Assembly: GCA_028289325.1 (NCBI GenBank)
Contig: JANQQN010000172.1
Location: 1 to 63,192, forward strand
Direction of reading: 5' to 3'
Length of the DNA: 63,192 nucleotides
DNA from: Myxococcota bacterium
GTDB taxonomy: Bacteria > Myxococcota > Kuafuiibacteriia > Kuafuiibacteriales > Kuafuiibacteriaceae
Shown here: positions 40,085 to 51,293 of the stretch, in pieces
Numbering within the stretch: the first letter of the stretch is position 1
Layout of the letters: every line of letters begins with the position of its first letter
Position numbers and translations under genes: made by a program
The notes under the pieces: generated by a model
Seen by the model: the letters and a program-made list of their open reading frames with translations, nothing else
Database searches by the model: none
What the model was told of the DNA's origin: nothing

Positions 40085-41755
40085 ATGACAAGACCGATCT
40101 TGGCCGGCGCGCTGTGCGCCGCGGCCATCAACGCACCCCGCATCGCCGCCGCCTGCGGGTGCTTCGCGGCGCCGAGCCCCGCCGTGCCCGTCGTTCAGGC
40201 CGCAGAGCGGATCGTATTCGCGCGCGAGGACAACCGGGTCGTGGCCCACATCGAAATCCAGTACGAAGGCGCGGCCGAGGACTTCGGCTGGCTGATCCCT
40301 TTGCCCACCGAACCCGACTTCCGGCTCGGCGCCCAAGAGCTGTTCGATGAGCTGGAGAACGCCACCGCGCCCACGTTCCTGTACGCCCAAAACACCCAGT
40401 TCTGCGGGGACGACGGCGGGGGTTTCTTGAGCTGCAGCGACGACGATACCGCGTTCGGAGGCATCCCCGCGGCCGACCAAGGAGACCCCAACCAACCGAC
40501 GAGGGTGCTGGTGAAGCAGTTCTCGGCCGGCCCGTTCGAGTCGGCGGCGCTGCGCGCCGATTCGAAGGCCGAGGTCCTAGAATGGCTCGAAGACAACCGG
40601 TACGTCGTCCCCGACGGGGGCGAAGATCTCCTCGACCCCTACATTCGGGAAGGCGCGTTCTTCTTGGCCATCAAGCTCCGCAGCGACGCGGACACCGGCG
40701 ACCTGCAGCCGATCGTGATCGAATACGAAGCCGACAATCCGATGATTCCGCTCATCCTCACCCAGCTCGGCGCGGTCCCGGACATGGGGGTATTGGTGTG
40801 GGTGTTGGGCGACGCGCGCGCGGTGCCCACCAACTATCGGCACGTCCTGATCAACGACGAGTACATCGACTGGGTCAACGGCGCGGCCAACTACGCGCAG
40901 GTCATCGCGCGCGCGGTCGACGAAGCGGAAGACGGCCATGCCTTCGTCACCGAGTACGCGGGCACCAGCGCGCCGGTGGTCGGCGTTCTCGATCCCCAGG
41001 GCCGATTCGGCCGACGAGACGAGTTCGAATCCATCACCGACGCCATCGTTTATGTCACCGGCCTGGAGCAGAGCGGCTTCGATGCCGAAGCCCTGCGCCC
41101 GATCTACGAGGACTTCTTTCCGATCGCCCCTCGGGCCCTCGAGGTCGGGATCGATCCCGACGTCTACTATCAGACCATGAGCGACTCGCTGTCCGCGTTC
41201 GACCCGAACCCGGAGGGCTTCGACCCGGTGGCGATGACCGCGGCCATCTGGGAACGTATCGTGGAGCCCACCCTGGCCGCCGGCGCCTTGCTCCGGCGCC
41301 ACGGCTACCTGACCCGCCTGTACACCGCGATCTCCCCCGACGAAATGACCGAGGACCCGACGTTCGCGTTCAATCCGGATCTGCCCAACGTGTCCAACCA
41401 ACGCTGGGCGACGATGATCCGCCTTTGCGATCCGGACGACGACAACCGTCCGTGGCAGATGACCTTGAATGACGGCCGCCGATATTACGTGTCCGATCCG
41501 AGCGTATGGACGCAACGGGTCAACGGGGCCGGGGCCCCCCGGGCGGCGGTGATCGAGCAGATGCGGCTGGAGGGGCCACCGATCGTCGAAGTCGACAATC
41601 GTGCGACCTTGATCGCGATGTCGGGATCCGACGGCGGGGGTGGCTGCCGGAGCACGCCACGCCACCGGTGGTCCGGCCTCCTTAACTTTGCCCTGCTGTT
41701 CGGCTCGGTCATCGGCCTGCGCCACTTCCTTCGTCGCCGCGAAGCGCGATCATGA
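40085..41755 (+). CDS. DUF2330 protein with MYXO-CTERM-like sorting tail
   Basis: A 556-residue exported protein. The start (ILAGALCAAAINAPRIAAAC then GCFAAPSP) is a signal peptide followed by the CGCF motif characteristic of DUF2330 proteins. Typical family segments are ERIVFAREDNRVVAHIEIQY, EDFGWLIPLPTEPDFRLG, FFLAIKLR and NPMIPLILTQLGA. The C-terminus, SGSDGGGGC then a hydrophobic stretch (GLLNFALLFGSVIGLRHF) and LRRREARS, has the Gly-Cys, membrane helix and Arg cluster plan of MYXO-CTERM sorting signals. The ATG follows a strong GAGGAGGG site. The function of DUF2330 is unknown; the domain is frequent in Myxococcota and some actinobacteria. Confidence 0.82.
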   Translation: MTRPILAGALCAAAINAPRIAAACGCFAAPSPAVPVVQAAERIVFAREDNRVVAHIEIQYEGAAEDFGWLIPLPTEPDFRLGAQELFDELENATAPTFLYAQNTQFCGDDGGGFLSCSDDDTAFGGIPAADQGDPNQPTRVLVKQFSAGPFESAALRADSKAEVLEWLEDNRYVVPDGGEDLLDPYIREGAFFLAIKLRSDADTGDLQPIVIEYEADNPMIPLILTQLGAVPDMGVLVWVLGDARAVPTNYRHVLINDEYIDWVNGAANYAQVIARAVDEAEDGHAFVTEYAGTSAPVVGVLDPQGRFGRRDEFESITDAIVYVTGLEQSGFDAEALRPIYEDFFPIAPRALEVGIDPDVYYQTMSDSLSAFDPNPEGFDPVAMTAAIWERIVEPTLAAGALLRRHGYLTRLYTAISPDEMTEDPTFAFNPDLPNVSNQRWATMIRLCDPDDDNRPWQMTLNDGRRYYVSDPSVWTQRVNGAGAPRAAVIEQMRLEGPPIVEVDNRATLIAMSGSDGGGGCRSTPRHRWSGLLNFALLFGSVIGLRHFLRRREARS

Positions 41756-42235
41756 CGGCGACGACGGCCGCGGAAAGCGACCGAGCACGCCTTCCACGAT
41801 CCCTCGCGCGCGGCGATAAAACGGGCTCAACGGGGGCTCCTGTTCGCCGCCGACGACGTACAGGTGGGGACGAGGCGACCGCAGCCAAGCCGCGATGTCG
41901 GCGGTCACCCGCTCGAGGTCGTTGACCAACGCGACATCGACGGCGCGCAGCGGTCGGCGCATCCTATGGACTTCGTGAACCACACGGGCCGCTTCCGCGG
42001 TGGGCGTACCCCACTGCAACGTCAGCACGTGCGCGCGCACGATGCACTGCCGAGCGTGCTCGAGCGCGACGTCAGGAGGCGGCGCGTAGCGTTCGAACGG
42101 TTGGCCCAGACCCCAAACGACGAGTCCGGGCCCCCCGACCGGCGCACTGGCCGCTATCGCGGCGTCGAAAGCGGCCCGATGGACGCCACAGGGCCCACCG
42201 AACCAAACGTTCACCAGCGATGAGCTTTTCGCCAC
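41750..42235 (-). CDS. Hypothetical protein
   Basis: A 161-residue protein starting at GTG 42235. It has a hydrophobic core (GLVVWGLGQPFERYAP) and mixed alpha/beta character (VALEHARQCIVRAHVLTLQW; HLYVVGGEQEPPLSPFYRRA) but no motif I recognise. It is 24 bp downstream of the preceding minus-strand hypothetical gene, so it is likely the last gene of the carboxylase operon. Its last six bases overlap the end of the DUF2330 gene on the other strand. Confidence 0.5.
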   Translation of the reverse strand: MAKSSSLVNVWFGGPCGVHRAAFDAAIAASAPVGGPGLVVWGLGQPFERYAPPPDVALEHARQCIVRAHVLTLQWGTPTAEAARVVHEVHRMRRPLRAVDVALVNDLERVTADIAAWLRSPRPHLYVVGGEQEPPLSPFYRRARGIVEGVLGRFPRPSSPS

Positions 42236-42259
42236 CCGCGGACTATACTGAACACGATT

Positions 42260-42748
42260 TCAGTTATGAACGATCAATCCGCGCGCGACCGCCCGAATTT
42301 CGGGGTCACTGAGCCGCCCGTCCCGCATCGACGCCCAGGATTGGGCGGCTTTCTCCCACAGTTTGACCCGTAGCGGATATTGGAGTCGGGTTTGGGCTAC
42401 CCAATCCGCGACATCGCCGTCCATTTCGGGCCCGAGGACCGTCCGCGCCTCATCGAGAACCTCCAGTCGGTCGCGGTCCTGTGCCCACTGCTCGGGATCG
42501 GCCCGGGCTTCAAAGATCAGGTCGGTGAGCACGACGAGGGTCAAGCAGGTCCCGGCGTCTTTGCTTCGGGACGCGCCGGCGAGCCGACTCATTCGCGCGA
42601 CCAAGCCATCGGTGACCTCCGCGGTCGTGATCGCCGGCTCGAGCAGCTGTCCCGGGAACAGGCGCATCAGCAGAACCGCGAGCTCCTTGGCGACCTCGGG
42701 GGCCAGCGAATCGAACCACTCACCGTACACGTCGGTCAGACCCGTCAC
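42260..42748 (-). CDS. Hypothetical protein of the carboxylase operon
   Basis: A 162-residue, largely helical soluble protein with no recognised family (YGEWFDSLAPEVAKELAVLL; LTDLIFEARADPEQWAQDRD). It starts at a GTG that overlaps the stop of the biotinyl protein gene (GTGA), so translation is coupled to the carboxylase genes. Position suggests an accessory role for the carboxylase; nothing in the sequence shows it. Confidence 0.55.
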   Translation of the reverse strand: MTGLTDVYGEWFDSLAPEVAKELAVLLMRLFPGQLLEPAITTAEVTDGLVARMSRLAGASRSKDAGTCLTLVVLTDLIFEARADPEQWAQDRDRLEVLDEARTVLGPEMDGDVADWVAQTRLQYPLRVKLWEKAAQSWASMRDGRLSDPEIRAVARGLIVHN

Positions 42749-43337
42749 GCCTCCTCCGCCGCGGCCAGCTCGAGGATCGGATCACCGGCGTTCAGATCAT
42801 CGCCGTCGGCGGGAACGATCCGCTTCACCCTCGCCGTCTCCGGCATTCCTGGCCCCCCGTAGGTCACCCGATTGAAGGTCTTCATGACCTCGAGCAAACA
42901 GACGCTGTCGCCGGCTTTGATGGTCTGGCCTACAGCCAGGAACGGCGGCTTGCCGGGGCCGGACCGCACGTAAAACCGGCCGCTCATCGGGGCCGCGAAC
43001 ACCAGGCCGGTGATCCCGGACGGCGTGGGGCCGCTCGCCGTCGCGTCGGAGGCCACCGAACCGGCCGCGCTGGGGTCCAAGACGAGCAGGACGTCGCCAT
43101 ATCCCACCGGAACCCGCGAACGATCGTCGGGCTTTGCGAAGATCACGATCCCCGCCGCGCCCGGGGGGACGGACAGTGGATACAAGCGACCGAGCACCTC
43201 GAGGGCCCCGATCGACGCCCCGGGCCGAACAAGGGCGCCGACCTCCGGCCGGAATCGCCACCGGCCGACCCGAGGGGCCAGAATCTCCACTTGGCCAGGC
43301 TCGGCGCCCGACCTCACCCGAGCCACGACCGACGACG

Positions 43338-43341
<4 letters not shown>
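42745..43341 (-). CDS. Biotin carboxyl carrier-like protein with tandem biotinyl domains
   Basis: A 198-residue protein. The C-terminal domain has a biotin site, [15 protein letters not shown], with Lys154 in VMKT (the common form is AMKM), and the hairpin folds VLAP-type strands around it ([26 protein letters not shown]). The N-terminal half also looks like a biotinyl fold ([40 protein letters not shown]), but the acceptor Lys is replaced by Gly (VLGR). Only the second domain should be biotinylated. The start is GTG 43341, overlapping the carboxyltransferase stop. It carries CO2 from the biotin carboxylase to the carboxyltransferase encoded upstream. Confidence 0.8.
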
Positions 43342-45068
<1,727 letters not shown>

Positions 45069-45074
45069 GGTCTG

Positions 45075-46427
45075 TCACTCCTTCGGCGGCCAGCCAGGGA
45101 TGCCGCCGGTGTCGTACGCATTTTCCCGAAACGCGTGGGATCGGAGGATCGCGATATGCATGGGGACGGTCGTCGGTACGCCTTCGCACACCAAAGCGTC
45201 GAGCGCAGCGATCATGCGGTCGATGGCCTGAGCTCGATCCGCGCCGTGCGCGATCACTTTGCACAGTAAGCTGTCGTAGAACGGGGGGACCGTGTACCCG
45301 TCGGTGACGTGGGTGTCGACCCGAATCCCCGGTCCGCGAGGGCTGACCCACCGCGTGATGGTGCCGGGCGCCGGTCGAAAGCCATCGTAGGGGTCCCCGG
45401 CGTTGATCCGGCTTCCGATCGCGTGACCCGACAGCCGCACGCCTTCCTGGGTGAACGGCAGGCGGTGTCCGGCCGCCACTCGGATCTGCTGCTCGACGAG
45501 GTCGATACCGCTGCACATCTCGGACACGCTGTGCTCGACCTGCAGCCGCGTGTTCATCTCCATGAAGCGGAGGGTGCCTTCGGCGTCGAGCAGAAACTCC
45601 ATGGTGCCGGCCCCGACGTATCCGATCCTCTGCGCGGCTTCGACGGCGGCGTCGAGGGTCTTCGCCCGCTCGCTCGGATCGAGCCCCGGGGCCGGTGACT
45701 CCTCGATCAGCTTCTGATGATTGCGTTGGACCGTGCAGTCACGCTCCCCGACGTGAACGACGTGGCCGTAACGGTCGGCCAAGACCTGGATCTCGATATG
45801 GCGGCCGCGCTCGACGAGCTTCTCGAGGTACATTCGAGGGTCGCTGAACGCGGCCGCGGCCTCCGCACTGGCCTCATCGTACGCGGCCTTGAGCCCGTCC
45901 ATTTCGCGAACGATCCGCATCCCTCGTCCGCCGCCTCCGCTTTCGGCCTTGAGCAGAACGGGGAGACCGACCGTCTGCGCGCATTCGAGCGCGGCCGACG
46001 CGTCGGCGAGAACGCCATCCGACCCGGGGATGAGCGTCAACCCCGCCTGCGCCATGGCCCGCTTGGCCGGCGTCTTTTTGCCCATGAGGTGCATGACGTG
46101 GGCCGGGGGGCCAATAAAGGTGACGCCGTGCGTCTCGCACAGAGAGACCAGCAGCGGGTTCTCGGACAGAAAGCCCCACCCCGGATGCAGCGCGGTACAC
46201 CCGGACTGAACCGCGGCCTGCACGATGCGCTCGGGATCGAGGTAACTTTCGGACGCGCGTCCGGGCCCGATGATCACCGTCTCGCGCCCGTTCACGTACG
46301 CCGCATCGGCGTCCGCTTCGGAGACCGCATACACGGCGGTGATGCCCAGCGCTTCACAGGTCCGGCCGATGCGCGCGGCCACCTCGCCCCGGTTGGCGAT
46401 GAACAGGCGTCGGAATGCGTCCACCAC
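45075..46427 (-). CDS. Biotin carboxylase
   Basis: A 450-residue ATP-grasp enzyme that carboxylates biotin using bicarbonate and ATP. It has RRLFIANRGEVAARIGRTCE, the ATP-binding loop KAESGGGGRGMRIV, VGERDCTVQRNHQKLIEESP, metal site MEFLLDAEGTLRFMEMNTRL, QVEHSVSEMCSGIDLVEQQI, and the C-domain GHAIGSRINAGDP. There is no fused biotinyl domain, matching the separate carrier gene two genes downstream. GTG 46427 or 46424 fits the family start; a TTG at 46448 would add seven residues. It heads the core of the carboxylase operon. Confidence 0.93.
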   Translation of the reverse strand: MVDAFRRLFIANRGEVAARIGRTCEALGITAVYAVSEADADAAYVNGRETVIIGPGRASESYLDPERIVQAAVQSGCTALHPGWGFLSENPLLVSLCETHGVTFIGPPAHVMHLMGKKTPAKRAMAQAGLTLIPGSDGVLADASAALECAQTVGLPVLLKAESGGGGRGMRIVREMDGLKAAYDEASAEAAAAFSDPRMYLEKLVERGRHIEIQVLADRYGHVVHVGERDCTVQRNHQKLIEESPAPGLDPSERAKTLDAAVEAAQRIGYVGAGTMEFLLDAEGTLRFMEMNTRLQVEHSVSEMCSGIDLVEQQIRVAAGHRLPFTQEGVRLSGHAIGSRINAGDPYDGFRPAPGTITRWVSPRGPGIRVDTHVTDGYTVPPFYDSLLCKVIAHGADRAQAIDRMIAALDALVCEGVPTTVPMHIAILRSHAFRENAYDTGGIPGWPPKE

Positions 46428-46463
46428 GGCGCACGGACGGTAGCACAAGAATCGCGGTGCCGG

Positions 46464-46970
46464 TCACGAGACCCATCGCGCCTCGACGTCGCTGAAGCAG
46501 CCCTCCATGAAGCTTCGCATCCCCCGCATCTGCTCCGCGGTCAGGCCCTGACCGATGAACGCCGACCCATACAGGGCCGCGAGAAGGATGACGCCGATCG
46601 GGAGCGACCACAGCATCGTCGGCGGCTCCTCGGCCAGCCACTGCGACAAGCCGAAGCAGCCGAGTCCGAACATCGAGAAGATCACGATGCCGTACATGGC
46701 CATGTACATCGTCCACACGCTGGGGTGGGGCGCGAAGCGTCCGGTGATCAGGGTTCCGTCTTCCTCGGCTCTCGCGTCGAAGGTCAGCCACGGGGACCAG
46801 AGGTGGCGTAAGGAACGAGGCACGACGAGCTGGCCGTGGGTGCCGGTCAGGTGCCCCACCCAATCCGGCCGAGCCCCCTCGAACCGCTCCGTCAAGCGCA
46901 CCATGACCTTGTCGGTGGGCAGCGGCACCAGGAGGTCGAAGTGGGGTCGGAGCTCAGGTCGGCGGGCCAC
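46464..46970 (-). CDS. Hypothetical membrane protein with two helices
   Basis: A 168-residue protein starting at GTG 46970. An N-terminal soluble beta part (FDLLVPLPTDKVMVRLTERF; GTHGQLVVPRSLRHLWSPWL) is followed by two transmembrane helices (MAMYGIVIFSMFGLGCFGL and WSLPIGVILLAALYGSAFIG) and a short tail. No family is recognised. It lies 36 bp upstream of the biotin carboxylase on the same strand, so it may be in the same transcript. Confidence 0.6.
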   Translation of the reverse strand: MARRPELRPHFDLLVPLPTDKVMVRLTERFEGARPDWVGHLTGTHGQLVVPRSLRHLWSPWLTFDARAEEDGTLITGRFAPHPSVWTMYMAMYGIVIFSMFGLGCFGLSQWLAEEPPTMLWSLPIGVILLAALYGSAFIGQGLTAEQMRGMRSFMEGCFSDVEARWVS

Positions 46971-47042
46971 ACCGTATTTTTACACAGAGATGGTAGGGTG
47001 AACCAACACCCCAAGCCGCACGACCGATGATTCGCCGCCGCC

Positions 47043-48062
47043 TCACTGATTCGAATGATGACCCGAACTCGGAGTCGCCAATCGGACCTGGACCACGCGG
47101 ACCTTCACCTTGCCCGTCCAGCCCGCCGGCGGGTCGTCGAAGGTGGCCGCGAATCGACGGGCGAGCCCCGCCGAGAGGCGAGGTGTCGCCGCCTGGTCGC
47201 CCCGCGGGGCGCGCCGGACCGGAAACACCGTCACCTGAGTGATCGGCGCCCCCTCGCGGTCGAGACCGATGACCAGCAGCTCGATCTCGTCGAGGGCCCG
47301 GTCGCCGGTGTTGCGCACCTCGCCGGTCACCCGTCGCCCGACGACTTTGATCCGGCTGACCCCCACTTTCGATCGGTAGGCCAGGGCCACCTGGTGCGCA
47401 GAGCGGCGGGCCACTTCTTCGTCGGTCAGGGCCCCCAGCACCCGCAGCGCGTGTTTCACCTTCGTATCGTCGGGCGCGAGCTCGGCCGCGGCTTCGTACA
47501 GTTCGGTCGCCCACGCCAGCTGACCTTCGTGCATCCGCAGTCGGCCCCGGCGCTTCAGACTCTCGAGCCGGGCTTGCCGCGCAACGCGGTCTTTTGTGGG
47601 GAGGTCCAAGAAGACGCGCCACGCCCCGCCTTCGTGGAGCAGGGTCACCGTCTCGGTCGACGTTCGGGTCGGCAGGTCGGCTTTTTGAAGCCGCGACGCG
47701 ATTCCAGGCCCCTTGCTCTTCAGGTCGGCGGCGATCAGCTGGCGGGAGCTGTCGGTGACGTCGACCCGGACGATGTCCACCCGAACCTTGGCCCCTCGAC
47801 CGGCTCTATCGGTGAGGCGGGTGGTGACCTTCGTCCGACGCGCGAGCAGGCGATCGATCCGCTCCTCGACGTCGACGACCTGGCGCCGCTTGAAGTCGCG
47901 GTACGCGCGCACGTCGCGATCCGCCTGACAGAGCATGCCGTACGCCTGACGGGCATGCCCGTGCTCTCGCGCGACGACGTATCGCTCGGCGACCGCTTCC
48001 GGCGGAACCTCGCATCCGCCCAGCAGCATCGCGACCCCGAGCCCCGCGACGGCGCGCCTCAC
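47043..48062 (-). CDS. Lipoprotein with NTF2-like/DUF4878-type and FxLYD-like regions
   Basis: A 339-residue lipoprotein: signal peptide [17 protein letters not shown], lipobox LGGC (Cys17). An early region (AVAERYVVAREHGHARQAYG then MLCQADRDVRAYRDFKRR) resembles NTF2-like/DUF4878 domains of envelope lipoproteins. A TPR-like middle part (MHEGQLAWATELYEAAAELA) follows. The C-terminal strand pattern VTGEVRNTGDRALDEIELLV and ITQVTVFPVRR is like FxLYD beta domains. The start is GTG 48062, overlapping the uvrA stop (GTGA), so it is cotranscribed with uvrA; a functional link to DNA repair is not apparent. Confidence 0.75.
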   Translation of the reverse strand: MRRAVAGLGVAMLLGGCEVPPEAVAERYVVAREHGHARQAYGMLCQADRDVRAYRDFKRRQVVDVEERIDRLLARRTKVTTRLTDRAGRGAKVRVDIVRVDVTDSSRQLIAADLKSKGPGIASRLQKADLPTRTSTETVTLLHEGGAWRVFLDLPTKDRVARQARLESLKRRGRLRMHEGQLAWATELYEAAAELAPDDTKVKHALRVLGALTDEEVARRSAHQVALAYRSKVGVSRIKVVGRRVTGEVRNTGDRALDEIELLVIGLDREGAPITQVTVFPVRRAPRGDQAATPRLSAGLARRFAATFDDPPAGWTGKVKVRVVQVRLATPSSGHHSNQ

Positions 48063-51000
48063 GGCAGGAGGTCCCGCAGATAACGACCGGTATGGCTGGC
48101 TTTCACCTTCGCCACCCGCTCCGGTGGCCCTTCGGCGACCACTCGACCGCCGCCATCGCCGCCTTCGGGGCCCATGTCGACGATCCAATCCGCGCTTTTG
48201 ATGACGTCGAGATTGTGCTCGATGACCACCACCGTGTTGCCCTGATCCACCAGCTGCTCCAGCACCGCAACCAACTTCCGCACGTCCTCGAAGTGAAGGC
48301 CAGTGGTCGGTTCGTCGAGGATGTAAAGGGTGTGTTGCTGGGCCGACCGGGCGGACGCAGTGCCTTTCGAAAGCTCCGCCGCGAGCTTGACCCGCTGGGC
48401 CTCGCCCCCGGAAAGGGTGGTCGACGTCTGGCCCAGCTCCAGGTACCCGAGACCCACGTCGTATAGCGCCTCCGCGACCCGGCGAATCTTCGGAAACGCG
48501 TCGAAGAACGTCCGGGCATCCTCCACGGTCATCCGCAGGACGTCAGCGATGCTCTTGTCCCGGTACTTCACCTCCAGGGTCTCTCGGTTGTAACGCGCGC
48601 CGTCGCAGACCTCGCACCGCACGAACACGTCGGGAAGGAAGTGCATCGACACCTTCTTCACCCCTTGGCCCTGGCACGCCTCGCAGCGCCCCCCCTTGAC
48701 GTTGAAGCTGAATCGCCCGGGCTTGTAGCCCCGGGCCCGGGCGTCGGGCAGCTGCGCGAACAGCTTACGAATTTCGTCGAAGCAGCCGGTGTACGTGGCG
48801 GGGTTCGACCGGGGGGTGCGACCGATCGGCGACTGGTCGACCTCGATGATCCGGTCGATCTTGCTGAGACCGTTCACCCGCTTATGCAGACCGGGGCGAG
48901 CGCGGCTTCCGTTGACGTGCTTCTTGGCCGCTTGCAGCAGGATGTCGTTGACCAGCGTGCTCTTCCCCGAGCCGGAGACTCCGGTGACCGCGACCAGACC
49001 CCCGAGAGGAAAGGTCACGTCGACCCCCTTGAGGTTGTTCGCTTTGGCCTCCACCACCTTCAGGGCCCGTTTGGCCGTCAGCGGGCGACGCGCAGGAGGA
49101 AGGGGCACCGACCGCTCGCCAGACAGGTAACGCCCGGTCATCGACCGCTCCGCGGCGCACACGTCCGAAATGGCGCCCTCGGCCACGATCTCGCCGCCGT
49201 GGACTCCCGGTCCGGGTCCGATGTCGATCAGGTGGTCGGCGGCTCGGATCATCTCCTCGTCGTGCTCGACGACGATGACGCTGTTCCCGATGTCCGTCAG
49301 GTGCCGCAAGGTTCGGATGAGGCGGGCGTTGTCGCGGGCGTGCAGCCCGATAGTGGGCTCGTCGAGCACGTAGCAGGCCCCCACGATCCCGGAACCGACC
49401 TGGGTCGCGAGCCGGATCCGCTGCGCCTCGCCGCCGGATAGACTGTTGGTCTTTCGGTCCAGCGACAGATACTCGAGCCCCACCGACGCCAAGAATCCGA
49501 GCCGGGCTTTGACCTCCGCCACGATCGGCTGCGCGATCGTCCGCTGCTCTTCGCTGAGCCGCAGGTGGTCGATCACCGTCAGCGCGGTCTGGATATTCAG
49601 CGTCGCGAAGGCGGCGATGCTCATCCGGTGTCCGTCGGCATGCAGGCCGTGCGCGCGGCGCTGCTCGTCGACCGAGGCCGGCAGTTCGACGTCGGTTTCG
49701 ATGTGGACGGACCGCGCTTTGATGTTCAGCCGGGATCCGAGGCAGTCCGGACAGGTGCGGTCGGTCTGGAACCCGTGCAGGAAGTCTTTCGCCCATTCGG
49801 ATTCGGTTCGGGTCCACCAGTCGTCGAGGATGGGGATAACGCCCTCCCACAGCGCGCCATAGTGGGCCATCTCTTCTTCGTCGGTCCCGTACAGCAAGAC
49901 CGCGCGAAGGTCTTCGCTCAACCGACCGACGGGCGTCGACGGCGACACGCCGAAGTCCCGGCAGAAGCGGCGGATGTATCGACCGGTAAACCGACCCCCG
50001 GGGCCCGTCTTCTTCCACGGGGCGATGCCTCCCTTACCGACCGGCTTATCGGGGTCGGGCAGGATCAGCTCGGGATCGAATTCGAGGATGGCGCCGATCC
50101 CGTGGCAGGTTGGGCACGCACCCTGGTGGGCGTTGAACGAGAACAACCGGGGCTCCATCTCCTCGAGCGCGGCGTCGGGGTGTAGCGCGCAGGAGAAGTG
50201 CTCCGAGTACACGGTGTCTTGCCACGACTTGTCGGCGCCCTGCACGGACACGATCACCGTTCCGCCGCTCAGATGGAGCGCGGCCTGGGCCGCTTCGGCG
50301 AGCCGCTGGCGCAGGCTAGCCTTCACCACCAAGCGATCGACCACCGCCGCGATGTCGTGCTTCTCGTAGCGGGCGAGACCGAGAGGATTGTCGGTGTCGG
50401 CGTTCTGCAGTTTTTCTTGCAAATCGACCACTGTCCCGTTGACCCGGGCCCGGATGAAGCCGTCCTTCACCAGCTTCTCGGCGACGTCTTTGTGAAAGCC
50501 TTTCTTGTCGGATACGACTGGAGCCAGGACGAGGAGCCGAGTCCCCACCGGGAGCGCGCTGACCGTCTGGCCGATCTGACTGGGGTTCGCGGCCGCGATC
50601 GGCTCTCCGCATCGCTCGGTGACCGTGCCGTCACGCTTGGTCTTCATCGGGTGCCAGCACACCGGGTGCCCGACCCGGGCGAACAGCAGACGCAGATAGT
50701 CGAAGATCTCGGTGGAGGTCGCGACCGTAGACCGAGGGCTCGCCGAGGTCGTGCGCTGCTCGATGGCGATCGTCGGCGGCAGGCCTTCGATGCTCTCGAT
50801 GGCCGGCTTCTTGAGCTGGTCGAGGAACTGGCGAGCGTACGCGGACAGACTCTCCATGTACTTGCGCTGGCCCTCCGCGAAGATGGTGTCGAAAGCCAGC
50901 GACGACTTGCCCGATCCCGACAGGCCGGTGATGACCACCATCCGGTCGCGCGGAATGTCGATGTCGATCCCCTTGAGGTTGTGCTCCCGGGCGCCCCGGA

Positions 51001-51139
51001 CTCGGATCGCCCGGATCGGATCGAATCGAGCCTCGCCGATCTTCGGCGCCGCCGCGGATTCGGGCCCCCGCGGATACCGCCCCGTCGACGCCGCGGCGCC
51101 CGGCGACAGCTCGCGAACCGACCCCTCTTTGGCCTGCAT
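48059..51139 (-). CDS. uvrA: Excinuclease ABC subunit A
   Basis: A 1026-residue DNA-damage recognition ATPase of nucleotide excision repair. It has two ABC modules: Walker [15 protein letters not shown] and [14 protein letters not shown]; signature motifs [16 protein letters not shown] and [24 protein letters not shown] and DEPTTGLH Walker B regions. Zinc modules are [16 protein letters not shown] and [17 protein letters not shown]. UvrA dimers load UvrB at lesions. A 35-40 residue N-terminal extension precedes the usual [15 protein letters not shown] start. ATG 51139 is used; GTG 51148 is an alternative. A palindrome sits immediately upstream at 51143-51160. Confidence 0.97.
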   Translation of the reverse strand: MQAKEGSVRELSPGAAASTGRYPRGPESAAAPKIGEARFDPIRAIRVRGAREHNLKGIDIDIPRDRMVVITGLSGSGKSSLAFDTIFAEGQRKYMESLSAYARQFLDQLKKPAIESIEGLPPTIAIEQRTTSASPRSTVATSTEIFDYLRLLFARVGHPVCWHPMKTKRDGTVTERCGEPIAAANPSQIGQTVSALPVGTRLLVLAPVVSDKKGFHKDVAEKLVKDGFIRARVNGTVVDLQEKLQNADTDNPLGLARYEKHDIAAVVDRLVVKASLRQRLAEAAQAALHLSGGTVIVSVQGADKSWQDTVYSEHFSCALHPDAALEEMEPRLFSFNAHQGACPTCHGIGAILEFDPELILPDPDKPVGKGGIAPWKKTGPGGRFTGRYIRRFCRDFGVSPSTPVGRLSEDLRAVLLYGTDEEEMAHYGALWEGVIPILDDWWTRTESEWAKDFLHGFQTDRTCPDCLGSRLNIKARSVHIETDVELPASVDEQRRAHGLHADGHRMSIAAFATLNIQTALTVIDHLRLSEEQRTIAQPIVAEVKARLGFLASVGLEYLSLDRKTNSLSGGEAQRIRLATQVGSGIVGACYVLDEPTIGLHARDNARLIRTLRHLTDIGNSVIVVEHDEEMIRAADHLIDIGPGPGVHGGEIVAEGAISDVCAAERSMTGRYLSGERSVPLPPARRPLTAKRALKVVEAKANNLKGVDVTFPLGGLVAVTGVSGSGKSTLVNDILLQAAKKHVNGSRARPGLHKRVNGLSKIDRIIEVDQSPIGRTPRSNPATYTGCFDEIRKLFAQLPDARARGYKPGRFSFNVKGGRCEACQGQGVKKVSMHFLPDVFVRCEVCDGARYNRETLEVKYRDKSIADVLRMTVEDARTFFDAFPKIRRVAEALYDVGLGYLELGQTSTTLSGGEAQRVKLAAELSKGTASARSAQQHTLYILDEPTTGLHFEDVRKLVAVLEQLVDQGNTVVVIEHNLDVIKSADWIVDMGPEGGDGGGRVVAEGPPERVAKVKASHTGRYLRDLLP

Positions 51140-51142
51140 GGT

Positions 51143-51160
51143 CTGCACGCCTTAGTGCAG
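51143..51160. promoter_or_regulatory. Palindrome next to the uvrA start
   Basis: CTGCAC-N6-GTGCAG is a perfect 6-bp inverted repeat starting four bases upstream of uvrA ATG 51139 and overlapping the alternative GTG start. It does not have the CTGT-N8-ACAG spacing of the E. coli LexA box. It could be an operator or a leader hairpin that hides the start. Confidence 0.4.
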
Positions 51161-51293
51161 CGATTCGGCCGAAGCAAAGCCGTCCGTGCTTTATGCGTCG
51201 CGTTATTTCATCAGGGTTAATCTCAGGCCGCGGAAGCAAGAATCCCCGGGCAAAAAGAGGACGGACGGCGGGGGCCGGGCGAACCTAGCCGCG

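Noticed and set aside
51143-51160. LexA (SOS) box at uvrA
   Set aside because: The spacing CTG-N12-CAG does not fit CTGT-N8-ACAG, and it does not match the deltaproteobacterial pattern I know; kept only as an unnamed palindrome.
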